A DNA stretch of 64,000 bases. Source: Biscogniauxia marginata. Taxonomy: Eukaryota > Ascomycota > Sordariomycetes > Xylariales > Xylariaceae. The notes beneath the pieces were generated by a model. That model searched no databases and was not told the origin of the DNA. It was given only the letters and a program-made list of their open reading frames with translations. The translations under genes were made by a program, and so were the position numbers. The stretch covers positions 186,001 to 250,000 of the forward strand of contig MU404059.1 in the NCBI GenBank assembly GCA_022695795.1, read 5' to 3'. Positions 45,837 to 58,588 of this stretch are shown here, in pieces; the stretch's first letter is position 1, and every line of letters begins with the position of its first letter.

Positions 45837-48760
45837 ATTCTAATGAAGAGTCTATGAAAGAATATATCAAGAGGTCTCAATTGGCAGTTAGAAGTTTAGC
45901 AATGGAGAACAGTGTCAGGGGCTTAAAAGGCCAAACTCGGGGCTAGCGGGCCTAAGAGATGAAGGTCCATAGTAAGCTATAGAATCCCCTATCGGCCCGG
46001 GACATGCTTAAATTATGGGAAAGGTTTGCTGGCGAACCTGGTATGCGGGTCACAGCACGGATGTTGAAATAGCACGGTTAGCTTCTCTCTTTACTGTACA
46101 AGAGTCGTGTATGCCCCGAAGGGACTCAGGGAGCTCTTTAGTGACTATTCTCAGTCTAATAGTGACCCTATACGCTCGACACTCTTGGTCTGTTGTGAAC
46201 CTAACCATTCCCCTTGACAAATGGGGCTCAATAGCTATAATATAGACCTACGATACAGTATTTTCTTCCATTATCTCATAACACTCACTCCTTGGCTCTA
46301 CAATTAACTTACTGTCATATCTGAAACCACGCCGCTTATCGCTGTAGTTTTCCTTCATGAACCTCTATACAGGTACAATGAAGGTGTCCTGAACTAACCA
46401 TTGAAAACAAAAAGCTACCCGCACTGACCACTCCACAACCTAGAGACGAGAGGCAAAAATTTAGTCCCCATTGTATACAACATGATTCCAGCAGCTGCTA
46501 GCGAGTCAATGGTGCTAGTTAATGAGGTGCCTAAGATAATTCGTGAACCCTTATGAGGGCACTTTTGAAAGTATGTGTCAAGAGCCTTCATCCAAAAATT
46601 AGACTACCTGCCTACCTAAGATAACGGGGGTTTTCATCTTCGGTATACCGTATCTCTAATACGACACAGAAGTGCTAGCTGATCGTCGCGGTCCACAGTT
46701 CTATACGGGGGACTGTACCCCTGTAATTCTCTGACTACCATTTGATCCTTATCCGGGCTGCCGGGCTTCGACTTCTATCGGGTGACTGTAAAGGACCCGA
46801 AGCGCGTATTCACGTTGCCTCGAAACGATATCGCCTCTGCATTATCCACCACCCCCCCTTGTCCAAGAACTTCACGCTTGGAGTCGCCGAGATAAGTGTA
46901 GATCTTTGACTAGTCATAAAGGTTTCGAGGGGGGAATGTTCAGTCGAAAGGTAGGCCTTGCAACATGAGGCCCTTTATAGTCCCATTTTTGTGGAGCGCG
47001 TAGCAAGAGTATTGATATAGCTGAAACTTAGCGTAGAATATCAAGTCCTGACCCTGATACCTGGTACCCTTTTGCCAGGGCAGCCCTGCTATTGATCCCG
47101 TCACAATCAGTAGGTAGTTCTACTTGCGAAGGCTCTTGCAAGTGTAGTAGATGTAACATATAAATAAGCCGGAGAAAAAAACCTATTTATAATCTGTGCA
47201 CAGGGACTGCTGTAACATGGTAAATCCACTGACATGTAGGTACTTATCTCTGCGCCCTTGGTAGCACGACCAACCTAACATTCACAAATACAACAACTAC
47301 TATGTATAATGATGATCATAAGCGTTTCTTGACAGCTGCGAGGTACTTGTGAGCTGCGGGTCCACTAGCGTGTAAGGTGGGCCCCGGTACTACCGTATAT
47401 GGCGGGCCACCCCGCAACAACCTTATCTACGCACGCCTGTGCGATGTACCTTGCTAGTATAGGTGGCGTAATCAATATGCGGGGGACTGCAGTCGTAACG
47501 CTTAGGCCATCTTACAACATGAGGTAGGTAACTAACAACAATTGCGTGAACAGCATTAATTTAAATGCAATACTATTCGTTTTGGCTATATTAAACGGAT
47601 TGAATTCTACATTACGAAGTACTGCAACGAACAAGAAGCTGATATCGGGAACTAATTGTGATTAGCAGTATATAGGTAGTTGTATGGAAGGGGGTTGTGG
47701 AGAGATATCCCAAAAGGGGATATGGACTCTAAGGTTGCTCATTGCTGTTCCTTTTGACTCTCCCTTACATTCCCTGGCATTCGTTGTCAGGTACGATAGT
47801 CTGGAGTTCCCGAACACGACAGGATGTCATCATGCCTTCCCACCGCTCATCTGAGCGTCATGGTTTGAATAGCAATGTTGCGAAGCACCCAGTATAGATA
47901 GTGATTTATTTATTGCGCGAGGTATTAGATCTATAATTAACTGGGATGCAGTGCTTCATACATGCTAACTGCCTCTTGGTCCCTTTAAGCTGAATATACT
48001 TACATCGTCATGGACCACCTCGTCACATGACTAACGAAAGATGTGTACGAATAGCCCAAATAGCGAAGCTATTCAAGCTACTCGTGATAGCCCAAATTCA
48101 CTCCCTAGATAGTTTCCTAGACATTGATCAATCTAAGTATACACTCTTGTGTGGAAACTACTCTTACGACCACGTGACACTTAAAGCCCACGAAACCTAT
48201 CGAACATAAACTTATACTTAGTTGTAACAACATTGTACCTATTGATCCTTGCACACCGCAACTCCTGACAGCCATATATATTCGGAGATTCACACTATAT
48301 CATAGTCGTCTTGATTTATCTCATCATTGTCCGTTGACGACCTAATCCCTGAAAGATAAGCTACAATGGCATTCCTCAAGAATATTTCAGTATCTCCTTC
48401 CTGTTAAAAGATATTCTTTGGTTAAGTGGGTAAACGCATGGGCTCACAAGTTGTTAAGATGCCAGTTGTTTAAAACAATTCGAGCTGTTTGAGAACCTAG
48501 GCTTTTCACGTCATAGCCTCCGCAGAGCGCAGTATGTTGTCGATGAGGATACCTACATGGCGAGGGGAATATTGACAACTGCAAAGAAATGATTAAGTAG
48601 TTAGAGTCCCATTATAGTTATTAGTTCAAAAAAGTATCTCCAAGCACTTTATTAGACCCATGTACTAAGGTTAACCATTTCCTAGCAGGCCGTCGTGTTT
48701 TGGGAGGGTTCAGGGCCATTTTTGAGGTCGGGGACTCAATCTTCCAAGAGGACGTACCGC

Positions 48761-48910
48761 ATGATGATGATATTGTTTACGTCCGAAGGATGGGAACTAC
48801 CTAGCTATGTAGATGCTCACCGGTACCTGGCACGCAACAGTGGCGCATAGGACGACTGGAGTATCTCAGAGGCCTGAGACAGAGCCAGTGTTCCGCGTGA
48901 CATAGAGGAT
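48761..48910 (+). repeat. Dispersed repeat, copy 1
   Basis: Matches the reverse complement of 57554-57700. Shared blocks include GATGATGAT, GATGCTCACCGG versus CAGTGCTCACCG, CAGTGGCGCATAGGACGACT versus CAGTGGCGTATAGGACGACT, and CCGCGTGACATA. Most differences are transitions. Weak similarity continues to about 48980. Origin unknown. Confidence 0.75.
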
Positions 48911-49793
48911 GTACCGTAGTGCGTATAATAAAGCGCAATTCATGCAATGCAACTACCGTGTCGCTTTGACGACAAGATGGGCCAAACCCCAAAAGTTTTA
49001 GAAAATGGTTTCAATATCTATATTGTGAAAAGTCGGCTGTGCGGCTCTTGGATTTATAAGCGGCGCCTTTAATAAACTTGCAGAGTCGAAAAGCGTAATC
49101 AATAGTTGTAGCAAGCTCTACTGCCGACTCTGTTTTAAATATTCGTCATTTTGTCATTTCAGCACCCATTCGCTACGTTGGTATTAATCGAGGGTTTCCA
49201 TCGGATGTTAAATATGGTTTTAAGCACCTTGACCACGAGCCTCACTAAACTGTATAGGATATTTGCCTACCCAAACCTCCTTCGTGATCAAGGCAAAATA
49301 CACATAACCCCTAGGGTGGTCAAGCTATATCAGTACAGCCACCGTGTGCTTGGTTTATTATTTTTTTGTTACACTGTACCATCCTTCAAGGAAAATCGCT
49401 ACCTATGTCTCTTGGCATATTTTTCGTATGAGTTATAATGTTAGTTTAGTCCCACGAAGTTATGGTAACTGTTGGTTCAGAGATGATGCTGCGATGTGAT
49501 GGAAACATGATGATCAAACGAAGTGAATCTTCAAACTCGAGCCAGAGAGGTGAGCAAAGCCCGGATATACATATGAGGCTTTTTAAGATCGTATACGAAT
49601 CTTATTGTGTTTGATACCCTGTATTTTTAGATATCAAGTCAGAACACTAGTTAGATGCACAACAGACGGAGAGGAATATGTGCATATGGTCACTGTTAAA
49701 CTAAGAATAAACTCTCGAGAACTCCTCTTGGTCTCTTCGTGGCGTACAACACTCTTATGTACTTGAGTACCTATTATTGTGGATCTCGTCTAT

Positions 49794-50021
49794 TACACCT
49801 CTTCGGAGATTATTGTTGTGTATGTGGACCAAAAGCTCCATACAGCTCCATATACCCTCCGCAACCCTTAGATCGCCTAGAATTATTAGTTACCCGATTC
49901 CCGGATCTCCATTATACACTAAGGTCTAGAGAGCCGTGCTGCTAAAGCTTCATTTAGAAGGTCTATGGAGCTATATGGAGCTTTTGGTCCACACACAGCA
50001 ATAATCTCCGAAGAAGGTGTA
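49794..50021. mobile_element. Foldback / MITE-like element with about 62-bp inverted arms
   Basis: Left arm 49794-49856 and right arm 49960-50021 are near-perfect inverted repeats: TACACCTCTTCGGAGATTAT on the left, TACACCTTCTTCGGAGATTA on the right (complement), continuing through GTGGACCAAAAGCTCCATA. The few mismatches are mostly C/T changes. The internal loop is about 103 bases and non-coding. Size and shape fit a non-autonomous DNA transposon remnant; no target duplication longer than TA is obvious. Confidence 0.75.
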
Positions 50022-53000
50022 GGCCCGCTAGCATCGAGTTTGGCCTTCCAGATCCTTGGCACATCAATGTGAAATTACTATGGCTTGTGATGGCTTTCCT
50101 TTTGGAATCACACTATCTAGCGATTCTTCTCCAATGAATTTATCGTAGATGAAGTCGAGAGCAGCAGCTTTTCGCACTTGCTATAAAATGGTTAGTGAAG
50201 CACACCATCCTACCCGTACGATGCTGGTAGAAAACATGGTGACCTTCAGATTAGCCAAATATAAATTGTTCTTGTTGGACCATTTCCTGTTAAGACAAGA
50301 CAAAGACTGGAAGATGTGTTAAAATGTATTAGTTTTGTTGATTTGCAGTGAAAAAGTGTTATGCACCTTAGCTTAGTGAGGCTTATATTTCAACAAGTCT
50401 AGGGGTCTAGGTAGGTGTCATATATATACAGGAGGCTATAGCAGGCCCATATACAGGGGCTATGCTCCATATTTCAACACCCTCTAGATAGGAATTTATG
50501 ATAGCCACGCAGTTGCCAACTTAACTCTTAATCAAGCTCGGGATGTCGACACAGCTTACTTCATCATGGAAGATCTAGTTCTATAGAACCAAGTTTGCTA
50601 GATAATCATGGCTAGTATTGAAGTATTTTATGTAGATTTATTGATCAAAATTTGCCCGGGCAGCATATGAGACCCATCTGGCTTGCCCAAGTAGCCCTTC
50701 TAAAGTCTTATTAGTAAAGGTCTGAACAACTACCTAAACGGTTCAAACCTTTACACAAGTTAAGTTCGACTAGCCAGGGGGTAGAGGTCCAGCTTGAACC
50801 TTAATCCGGAAGTCAAAGTTCTTCGCGTCCTCAGATTTGCTACAGAAGTGTTGGGACCGACTTGATATACCTGCTATATCGGTTTCAGTTCCAAGGCTCA
50901 ACAATGGGACTCCAGAGCGGCCTTTTACTTAAACCAGATTTAGAAAGGGGCATAACAAAGCCCCCTTCTCTGTAGGCCTCAACTATGATCCAGCCTTTGC
51001 CAATATGGTCGGCATGAATTCCAACAGTGCTGTCAATCTATGCACATACAATACTGAGGCCAAGACTACCATGAGTAGTGTGGAAGAGGCGTTATGGTGT
51101 CCTCCCACAATCCAGACCCCCTTTGAGGATATGTGATAATATGGTTGCTGCGCAAAGAGTTAGAACTAGGTATATGCAGATAGATGGCTGCTTCATACCT
51201 ATATGGCCTCTTTGTCTCCCGAGCACGCCTGTACTCCATGATATCGCCGCTGTGAGTCACAGTGACAGGTCGTGAGGCTCCTAACACTTACCACAGCGGA
51301 TTCGTGCTGTAACTCATAATCCCAAGTATCTATGCCATTTGGTCCAAGAAGCAGAATTGTCATCACACTGGTTGGTTGAGGAGACTTAGGTTCAGATTAC
51401 CTATGTAATGGTATATAGAGGTATGCCCATGATGTGTAGTATCTTCCCTTCCCTTTAGTCGATGTTTGGGTCAAGGCTATCGATCTTAACGTAGGTTCTC
51501 ATACATGGCCCAGAAAAAAAAAAACTATTAGCTGGCCTTACGGGTGAGTAATCTGTACCAATCCACACAATTACAAACAATTGCAAACAATTCTAAGACT
51601 TTATTGTATGCAGGCTTTAGCACGCGGCCTGCTGAATAAAGTATCGTCACTGGTTTAGCGCGATGCATGAGGACCGAGTAAGCAGTCACTAATTTTGTAA
51701 CTAGGGACTCGATATCAATGATATAATTGTAGGTAGCCAGATAGTAAATGTCATTGCATCTGGAGCCTTATGTTAATTGGGAGGAAACATAAGCGTTGAG
51801 AATGAAAATTGTGTAAGACAACATAGTCCATATCAATTGCCTGGCTATCGGAACTAGGCTTACGGAATTTACGATGGGGAACCGCGAGCGATGACTTCTA
51901 ACTCGAAGATACTTCCCAGGTCAGGACTTATTCTAGAAAGATAGGCCTTGGGTAGTATAGCCTCGATGTCACCTTGGCCCCAGATAGTGGCGGGATTACC
52001 GGTCAAATCAGTAGCGCAGTTGCGCACATTGCCATGGGAGAACAAGTGGCTTCAGCCTCTTTGGGCGTACCATCGATTGGGGCATCCGACATATGGTGGC
52101 CATCCTATATATTGCAGCTGTCTTAGACGATACGGACGCCAATCTTCTCAAAGAGTTGTACGTATTGAGGGGTTTGGAAGTGCAATTACTTGCCGAAGGA
52201 CTCCCGCCGTATCATCGTAACCTAGCGGGCTTGTCGGCATTGCTCTTGGTTCCGCTTCAACTCCTCAGACATGCGGAAAGGCCTGGTAGCATTTCGTGGT
52301 ATTCGATGACTTCGTAGACTGGGGAAGTGACAAGGTTCCGAAAGGCGATATGTTAGCTCACCCTCCAACCTATCGACACTCCTATGGGTTTCTAGAAGTC
52401 TGTGGATCGAATTCAATAACCTTGGATTGTATTCGAGCTACTCAAGCTCTCAGCCTCTATCGCAACAGTCAGTTTTCTTGGCCCGATGGCCCTAAAATTA
52501 CGAATACCCGGGAACAGTCGATGATGCTGTAAGATATTTTTGTAGTAGATTTAGGGCTCGTAAGGCGACCATAGTATATAAGAAGATTGTCATATTGATT
52601 AAAAACGATTCCTTTCATTCCTTAGTTCCTCTTATGTAAGCTTCGAAGGATCGGTCCCACGGAAATGATTTGGGGATCCCGCTGTGTTGTCAATCTGCAG
52701 TCGGTGTTTAGCGGTGACCCAGTCGGACTTCTTTGGGATGAGTTTCATGTCTGGCATTCTCAGAGCACTAGGCAAGCCAAAGTTATGCCACGCCGCTACT
52801 AATGCTTATCTTAGTACGCTGATCTATATGAATTGGTAGAAGAGTAGAACTAATGTCTGCCGATTAAGTTACTGTATTGTTGTTATGTCACTGTCGCGGC
52901 CGACGCCACTGCACATCAAAACTAAGTTAGCAGGGATAACCAAAGACAAAGGCTTTCTAAACAAGCCACTAATTTTCAGCTAACTCTCGAAGAGGATGTA

Positions 53001-53680
53001 AACGGTCTTCCACAGGTAAGAACAATCGCTTTTACATATGTAAGATAGAAAAGTTATAGTGTACCTTTAGCTCTAAGTAAGTTGCCCAATGAGGAATTGT
53101 GCTGTATGCAGCGAGAGCAGGAGTGGATATCATCTACACACTGTACTCGGTTTCTATTGACAGACATGGGCTTACCGGCCGTATCGCCCGGTTGCCAAGT
53201 AATATACGGCTCGTGCTGATTGGCGGGACGGACTAGTTAATGGGGTCGATGGACATGGCTGAACTAAAAATAGTCCCAATAGTCTATACTACGTAGCAAA
53301 TGAGCCGCAGCCCCCCAAGCCAACAGGCAAGACAGGCGCATTTCATATGTTCTCTTGACTAAGACTTGGGTGCTGCAACAAGAAGCCCCGTGAGTAAGAT
53401 TGCCACTGTAAGCTCTATTCAGAAAGAATACATTCGTCCTTCATTTCCCGACCATGTGTTCAACCTCGCGAACTATGTGTATGTGCATCCTCCAACAGGC
53501 TGCGGTTCTCAGCCTATTCGTCCGTCCAACAACTAGCTGGGGGCTGAGCGGAGCTTGGATCGTCTCTTAGATAAGGCAAAAATCATATCCTCCTGCCCTT
53601 TTGTGTGTGACGCTGGGCTTCTCACCCTCTTCTAGAAACATTCCCCCTTCATCTTCATTCATATACTAGGTAATACTACT

Positions 53681-54634
53681 GTGAGCATGTCTGTTTCGTC
53701 TTCACAATTGGGCTTGTCGTGCCCTTCAAAGGGTACATTCTACGTCTGCGAACATGCCGAGATCCGGTTTATAGGGTGCTGTACAGTCGACCCGTGTGCG
53801 GACGGAAGTGGAGTGTGTCCGCAAGCAAATCTAGCTGCCTCCAGCTTCTCGTCGGATTCCTACAATGATATCCGGGCTCAAAGCTGTGTTGCACCATACA
53901 ACTCTAGCACATGGTGGACTTGCACGTCAGCATCTGGTTCACCGTTTCTCGGGTGTTGCAAGGAAGATCCTTGTGGCAACGAATGTAAACAATCCGACTT
54001 GCTCCCAGCAAGACTGAGCGACGACGAGTTTCAGGCTCAGGTTTTCCTCTCCGGCACCACAACTTCAGAAAATGCCGACTCGAACGGGGGTTCGGGCGAT
54101 GGTAACTCTGGACGATATACCCTATCTCTTGGTGCGATTCTTGGGATCTCTCTTGGAAGTGCAGCACTCGTCGCCATAATACTCGGCTTTCTCATGTATA
54201 GATGTGGGTGGTGGGCAAGACATAAAAGGAGTCAAAAAGAGGTGGAAGCTAGTAATCACTATAGTGCGAGCACCCCGGGACGTAAGTCTTTAACCCACCC
54301 CCCCAAACGCCCTCAATTTCCGTTCGAATATGAGTTAACAATCGTAGAATACTCGCCTGGATTCCCGTCCCCTTGGCTAGCTATGAGCCAACCGGGCTCT
54401 CCAGAACCGAGCCCTGGGTATCCGCCATATACAACTAATGCCTATCTACATGCGCCATCAAGCACGACCCCGTCAGAGCCATGGCAACGAGACAGCAGGC
54501 ACATATCGGAGCTGTCAGGTATGAGCTGGGACACGGTCGCAGCCAGCGCAGCCCAAAAGCCTTCGACTCCGCTACTCTCGGGTCAACACGTCATAGCCGA
54601 ACTTCCAACATCACCAACGACAAATAAAAGATAG
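53681..54634 (+). CDS. Cysteine-rich single-pass membrane protein (putative surface sensor)
   Basis: A single exon of 317 residues. The N-terminal part has two related Cys-rich repeats: FYVCEHAEIRFIGCCTVDPC and WWTCTSASGSPFLGCCKEDP, each followed by a C-containing LAASSF/LLPARL-like tail. A Gly/Ser/Asn linker leads to one membrane segment, LSLGAILGISLGSAALVAII with GFLMYRC, at about residues 147-178. After a basic stop-transfer (RHKRSQK) comes a Pro/Ser-rich cytoplasmic tail. No cleavable signal peptide is evident; the topology would be N-out with the single helix as anchor. Such fungal proteins are generally thought to be surface or wall-sensing proteins, but the ligand is unknown. Alternatively the true start lies in an upstream exon carrying a signal. 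Confidence 0.8.
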   Translation: MSMSVSSSQLGLSCPSKGTFYVCEHAEIRFIGCCTVDPCADGSGVCPQANLAASSFSSDSYNDIRAQSCVAPYNSSTWWTCTSASGSPFLGCCKEDPCGNECKQSDLLPARLSDDEFQAQVFLSGTTTSENADSNGGSGDGNSGRYTLSLGAILGISLGSAALVAIILGFLMYRCGWWARHKRSQKEVEASNHYSASTPGRKSLTHPPKRPQFPFEYELTIVEYSPGFPSPWLAMSQPGSPEPSPGYPPYTTNAYLHAPSSTTPSEPWQRDSRHISELSGMSWDTVAASAAQKPSTPLLSGQHVIAELPTSPTTNKR

Positions 54635-55557
54635 CTGGGTGCATGGAAGTGAAAGGAAAAGAAAAGAAAATTTGAAGGTGACAGGGAGATATAATAAAAT
54701 TTTGGTGATGGTTATACGGGAGGAACTGGTACGTCTATACTGACGGTGCATGGGCTGGAGTTTCGGGATACCACGGTCTCGGTTACATGTGAGTTTTCTG
54801 TATACATTTGGTATTCATTTGACAACCTACATGCGGCGAACGGCCAAAATAAAGCATGGTTTCAGCGAGTAGATGGGATATTATTTTGACGTATAATGTA
54901 TTTGGTAAACACGATTCGTTAGAGGTACGCCATGTAAATACGGCGACAACTTATCTTTAGTTTAGTATGCAATTGCATGCCAATTTTTATTATACACGGC
55001 AGTTAATTTCGTTATGTTGATATATACCTGGGTTCTTGTGTAATTAATTAAACTGCTTTGGACGCCTCTAATAGATATATAGTCACCTAGGTAAATACCA
55101 ATTAATGCTGTACAACGGCGTATAATGAACTCATATATGCACCGAACGACGGGACTGCCATTGCGTACGTGTAAGCAGAACAAACCGTAAACTTGGTTGT
55201 TCATCCCTGCCCTTCTTTCGAGGCCATTGCTCATATCTATACCAATCTTTCTACTCCAACATACCTCCAGCTAATTACGGGCATCCGTATGCTGCTATAA
55301 AGAGTAAGATAAACCCATTTAAGCAACTGTAACCTGCTCGCGCCGCCATAACGATATGGTCAAAGGGTTGTGGTGTGGAGTAAATCTCACTATGAATCAC
55401 CCTCAGGGGTCAAGTAAACTGGGGCGTGACCGGGGATCGTAACCGAAATTCTCTATAATCTATTTTTTTTAATGATGGGTAATAAACTTGGAGGTCTAGG
55501 TAATCGACAATTCTTCCTCCTCTCGGCCCTCATGCCCCTTTCTTGTTCTTAGATTTT
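54635..55557. other. Tail-to-tail intergenic region
   Basis: 923 AT-rich bases between the surface-protein gene (+) and the alcohol dehydrogenase gene (-). A/G-rich 3' UTR sequence follows the stop at 54634. No gene recognised. Confidence 0.5.
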
Positions 55558-56705
55558 CTATGCACCGAATGCCTTATCGTAATCAGTCATGGTAAATCTA
55601 TACCGCACATCGTTCCTCTTCAGTCTCTGCACGGTCTTGGACAGGTTTTCGGCGCTGATAGGCACGGTTTCCACCCAGGACTTGATACCCTTTTCGGCAG
55701 CTAGCTTGAGCATATCTAGCATTTCGCGTCTGCTCCCGAGATGCGACGAGCCAATCAAGCAGCCGTTCGGATTTAGATCTTGAGGCCTGACGCTCAGTGT
55801 CGCTTCCTCGGGGAAGCCGACTGAGATCCACTTGCCGTGGACGTCGAGGAGAGCGAGGTACGCGCTCAGGTCGAAACCCTCGCCAAAGCTGTTGGCCGTG
55901 CTGATGATTAAGTCAAAGGTCATCAGGTGGTCCTTATTCCAGTCCTTGTCGCCCGTGGCCAAGTATCCATCGGCACCCATCGCCTTCGCGTCGGCCTCTT
56001 TACTGTGGGACCGCGAGATGATCCACGTCTCGGCGCCGAGTGCCTTTGCGAACAAGACTCCGAAGTGACCCAGACCGCCCAGGCCGACAATGCCGACCTT
56101 CTTGCCGGGGCCGGCCCCGTTCCGTACTAACGGGCTATAGGTAGTAATTCCGGCGCACAGCATCGGTGCTGCGAGGTGGCTAGGTACTGCGTCGGGGATG
56201 GGGAATACCCTGACACAATCAGTAAGTAAGCGATTCCTAATGGAGAGGGCTGTTATTTATTGAATGCTCACCAATGCTCATGAGTCCGCACGTGCGATGA
56301 ATAGCCACCCTGCGTCACGATACCAGTGTCCGGCCAGACGGCTCCGTAAGTATCTAACTGCTTAGCACAGTAGGTCTCGTTATCGTTCTTGCACTGTCGG
56401 CATTCCAAGCACGACCAAGACTGCGCGCCAACGCCGACGCGCTCGCCTGGCTTTATGAGTGTGACCTTAGGCCCGACACGTAGGGCCTTGCCGACAATTT
56501 CGTGGCCAACCGCTAGCGGGAAGTGCTGCTCGCCCCATCCGCCGCTGATGGTGTGGATGTCGCTGGCGCAGACACCGCAGCACTCAATCTTGACTTCTAC
56601 ATCGTAGTCACCAAAGGGCTTGGTGTCGAATTTGTTCTTCTGGAACGTTGACCAGGTCGCCGGTGACTCGATCTGAAAGCCTTCATATTGGTCGTACTTG
56701 GACAT
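55558..56705 (-). CDS. Zinc-dependent NADP alcohol dehydrogenase (cinnamyl-alcohol/ADH6-like)
   Basis: Two minus-strand exons, 56705-56272 and 56209-55558, 62-nt intron; 361 residues. Catalytic zinc ligands are Cys46 (CCGVCASDIH) and the GHE at 67-69. The structural zinc site is Cys99, Cys102, Cys105 and Cys113 (SCLECRQCKNDNETYC). The cofactor loop is VGLGGLGHFG with ISRSHSK after beta-2, which suits NADP(H). It fits the fungal ADH6/ADH7 class, reducing aromatic and medium-chain aldehydes, cytosolic. It lies 10 kb beyond the cluster regulator, separated by repeats, so a part in the metabolite pathway is possible but not supported. A longer in-frame start (56930) lacks family support. Confidence 0.95.
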
Positions 56706-57553
56706 TTTCGAAAAAAAGAAATTTCGCACGAGGTTGTGAGAAGCGGGAGAACTCTCTTCAAATTCAAAGAGTTGTTGAGGTGATGATACAGATATATAAC
56801 TCGACTCACAACTCTTCGAACCACCCAGGCTACGGCTGATTAGGAGGGAATGCAAAGGATATATTCTAGCTTGGGGGATGTCGCATGCGATAAGACACCC
56901 CACCTTTGTTGCGCTTCGTGCCGCTCCCACGATAATTTTATCCGCAAGCTGCTCTAGGTTTTTCGTTCCCCAGTCGCAAGCTGAAGCGAATCAGCGACCG
57001 TCCGGGATCGTAGATCTACCGCTAGGACAACATGGTGGGGGAAGTATTTCGCGAAAAAAGACCGAGGTCGGCCGGGGATAGGGCTTGTCGTTCGGTTTAT
57101 TCGTATGCATTATTGCCGATTCTCCCACCAGTCGGAACGCCCGAAGAGTGAGAGTAAGTTGCATCGCCAAGCAGCGCAGAACATCGTGCCGAAAAACTTT
57201 TATAAAGTACATACGTACTCTGGACAGCATCCCTTAGGACAAGAGCAGGCAGGCTCTAAGTAAGAGTATATCATTCCCAGCCAAGACGATATCGATAATT
57301 TGTCGCCTTCAAAGTTTGCAACTAGACCATCAACTAAGTATATCTTCCCCCAAATAATACTATGTTCTACCAAAAGAACTAGACCTCGGTAGATGGCGGT
57401 GAGCGAGACGTGATGCGTAGGCTATGTGTATACCTGTGCCATCGAAAATGGCTATATGATATACTCAATAGTCTCTCCACGATCGGGCCGAGTATCTTGT
57501 GAGCGAAAACTGCGACACATGTACGTATACGTAATGCAAAGGAAGGAAAGGAG

Positions 57554-57700
57554 GATCTCTTATGTCACGCGGTACACTAGCTCTGTCTCTTTGAGGTACT
57601 CTAGTCGTCCTATACGCCACTGCTGCGCGCTCAGATACGGTGAGCACTGCCTATAGGTAGATAGTTCCCGTCCTCCGGACGGAAACAATTTCATCATCAT
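57554..57700 (-). repeat. Dispersed repeat, copy 2 (inverted)
   Basis: Reverse complement of the block at 48761-48910; see that entry. Both copies could encode a similar short peptide (YSSRPIRHCC / YSSRPMRHCC with GEH after it), which may be a trace of a coding element, but no longer frame survives. Confidence 0.75.
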
Positions 57701-58569
57701 CTCTACGATCGGGTCGGGTGGCCTACTAGAGAGCACAATGCTTCCTAGTTTAAGGGCATAATTGGAAGCGGCCATTCAAAAGCTCGAATTAGGTGAGTCC
57801 TAACGCCACGGCAAACTATGGGTCCTAGAAGCTGATTGCCCAAGTTCAGTCGATGGTTAGACTTGGAGAAAACCCCGGGTCACTGTAAGCACCTGATTAA
57901 TAAGATCCCGCTGTTTCATTGCGCCTCATAGCTATCTTCCCATAGGTTTTCTCGCAGGCGGAGAAGTGAGATTGGATGCCAGTACAGGCACTTGTAAGCC
58001 GATCATTTGTTCTGCCAAAAGATACTCGTTCTTATCCTCCAGATCGGTCATCGGTACCACCGATAACATTCTGGGAGGACGAATATGACCAAGGCGGCGT
58101 ACGCAGCATGTCGCAAACGGAAGAGCAAGGTACACTGGTTCCAATGTAGCGTCTCATAGTAGCAAACTTATGCAATGCGCAGTGTGACGACAAACGGCCA
58201 GCATGTATATACCTACTTGATGGTGCTTGATGAAAGGTCCACTGCCATCTGTCTCTGCAGCGGCGCGAATACACCCTTGCTAGGGACAATTTTGTTTTCG
58301 AGGAGATGAGTCACGAATCCTATTTGATTTAGAAACTCTCGTAGGACTACGGTCACAGAGGACCCGAAACCAGGTAGGAGCGTCTTGGCGATAATTCCCT
58401 GTGTTACGTCTGACAAGAGCAAATCCGTTAGCAGCAGCGAAGGCTTGTGACTGCACCAGAGCCTCCCAGTTAGGTAGTTAGGTGCCGGAGGGCCTCCTTT
58501 AGGACCACCCTCTGGAGGGTTAGAAATTGATGCCATCCGGTCGTTGATACTGTCGCTGCAAAATAGAGG

Positions 58570-58588
58570 TGTTGTGTGTGTGTGTGTC
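58570..58588 (+). repeat. TG dinucleotide microsatellite
   Basis: A run of TG repeats (GTTGTGTGTGTGTGTGTC). Nothing beyond a simple repeat. Confidence 0.7.

Larger units (their letters stand above)
45837..53680. other. 7.8-kb gene-poor region
   Basis: No supported gene on either strand. Short open frames are scattered and lack recognisable domains. It contains a dispersed repeat at 48761-48910 and a foldback element at 49794-50021. The frames around 51948-52532 have amphipathic stretches but shift frame repeatedly and cannot be assigned; they may be the remains of a gene. The region looks like a decayed, mobile-element-rich border of the cluster. Confidence 0.6.

Noticed and set aside
51948..52532. 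Open frames with leucine-rich stretches that might be one gene
   Set aside because: The frame changes at least twice without plausible introns, and no domain is recognisable.
55558..56705. Alcohol dehydrogenase as a tailoring enzyme of the PKS-NRPS cluster
   Set aside because: It is about 10 kb beyond the regulator, past gene-poor repeats and another unrelated gene; nothing in the sequence ties it to the pathway.
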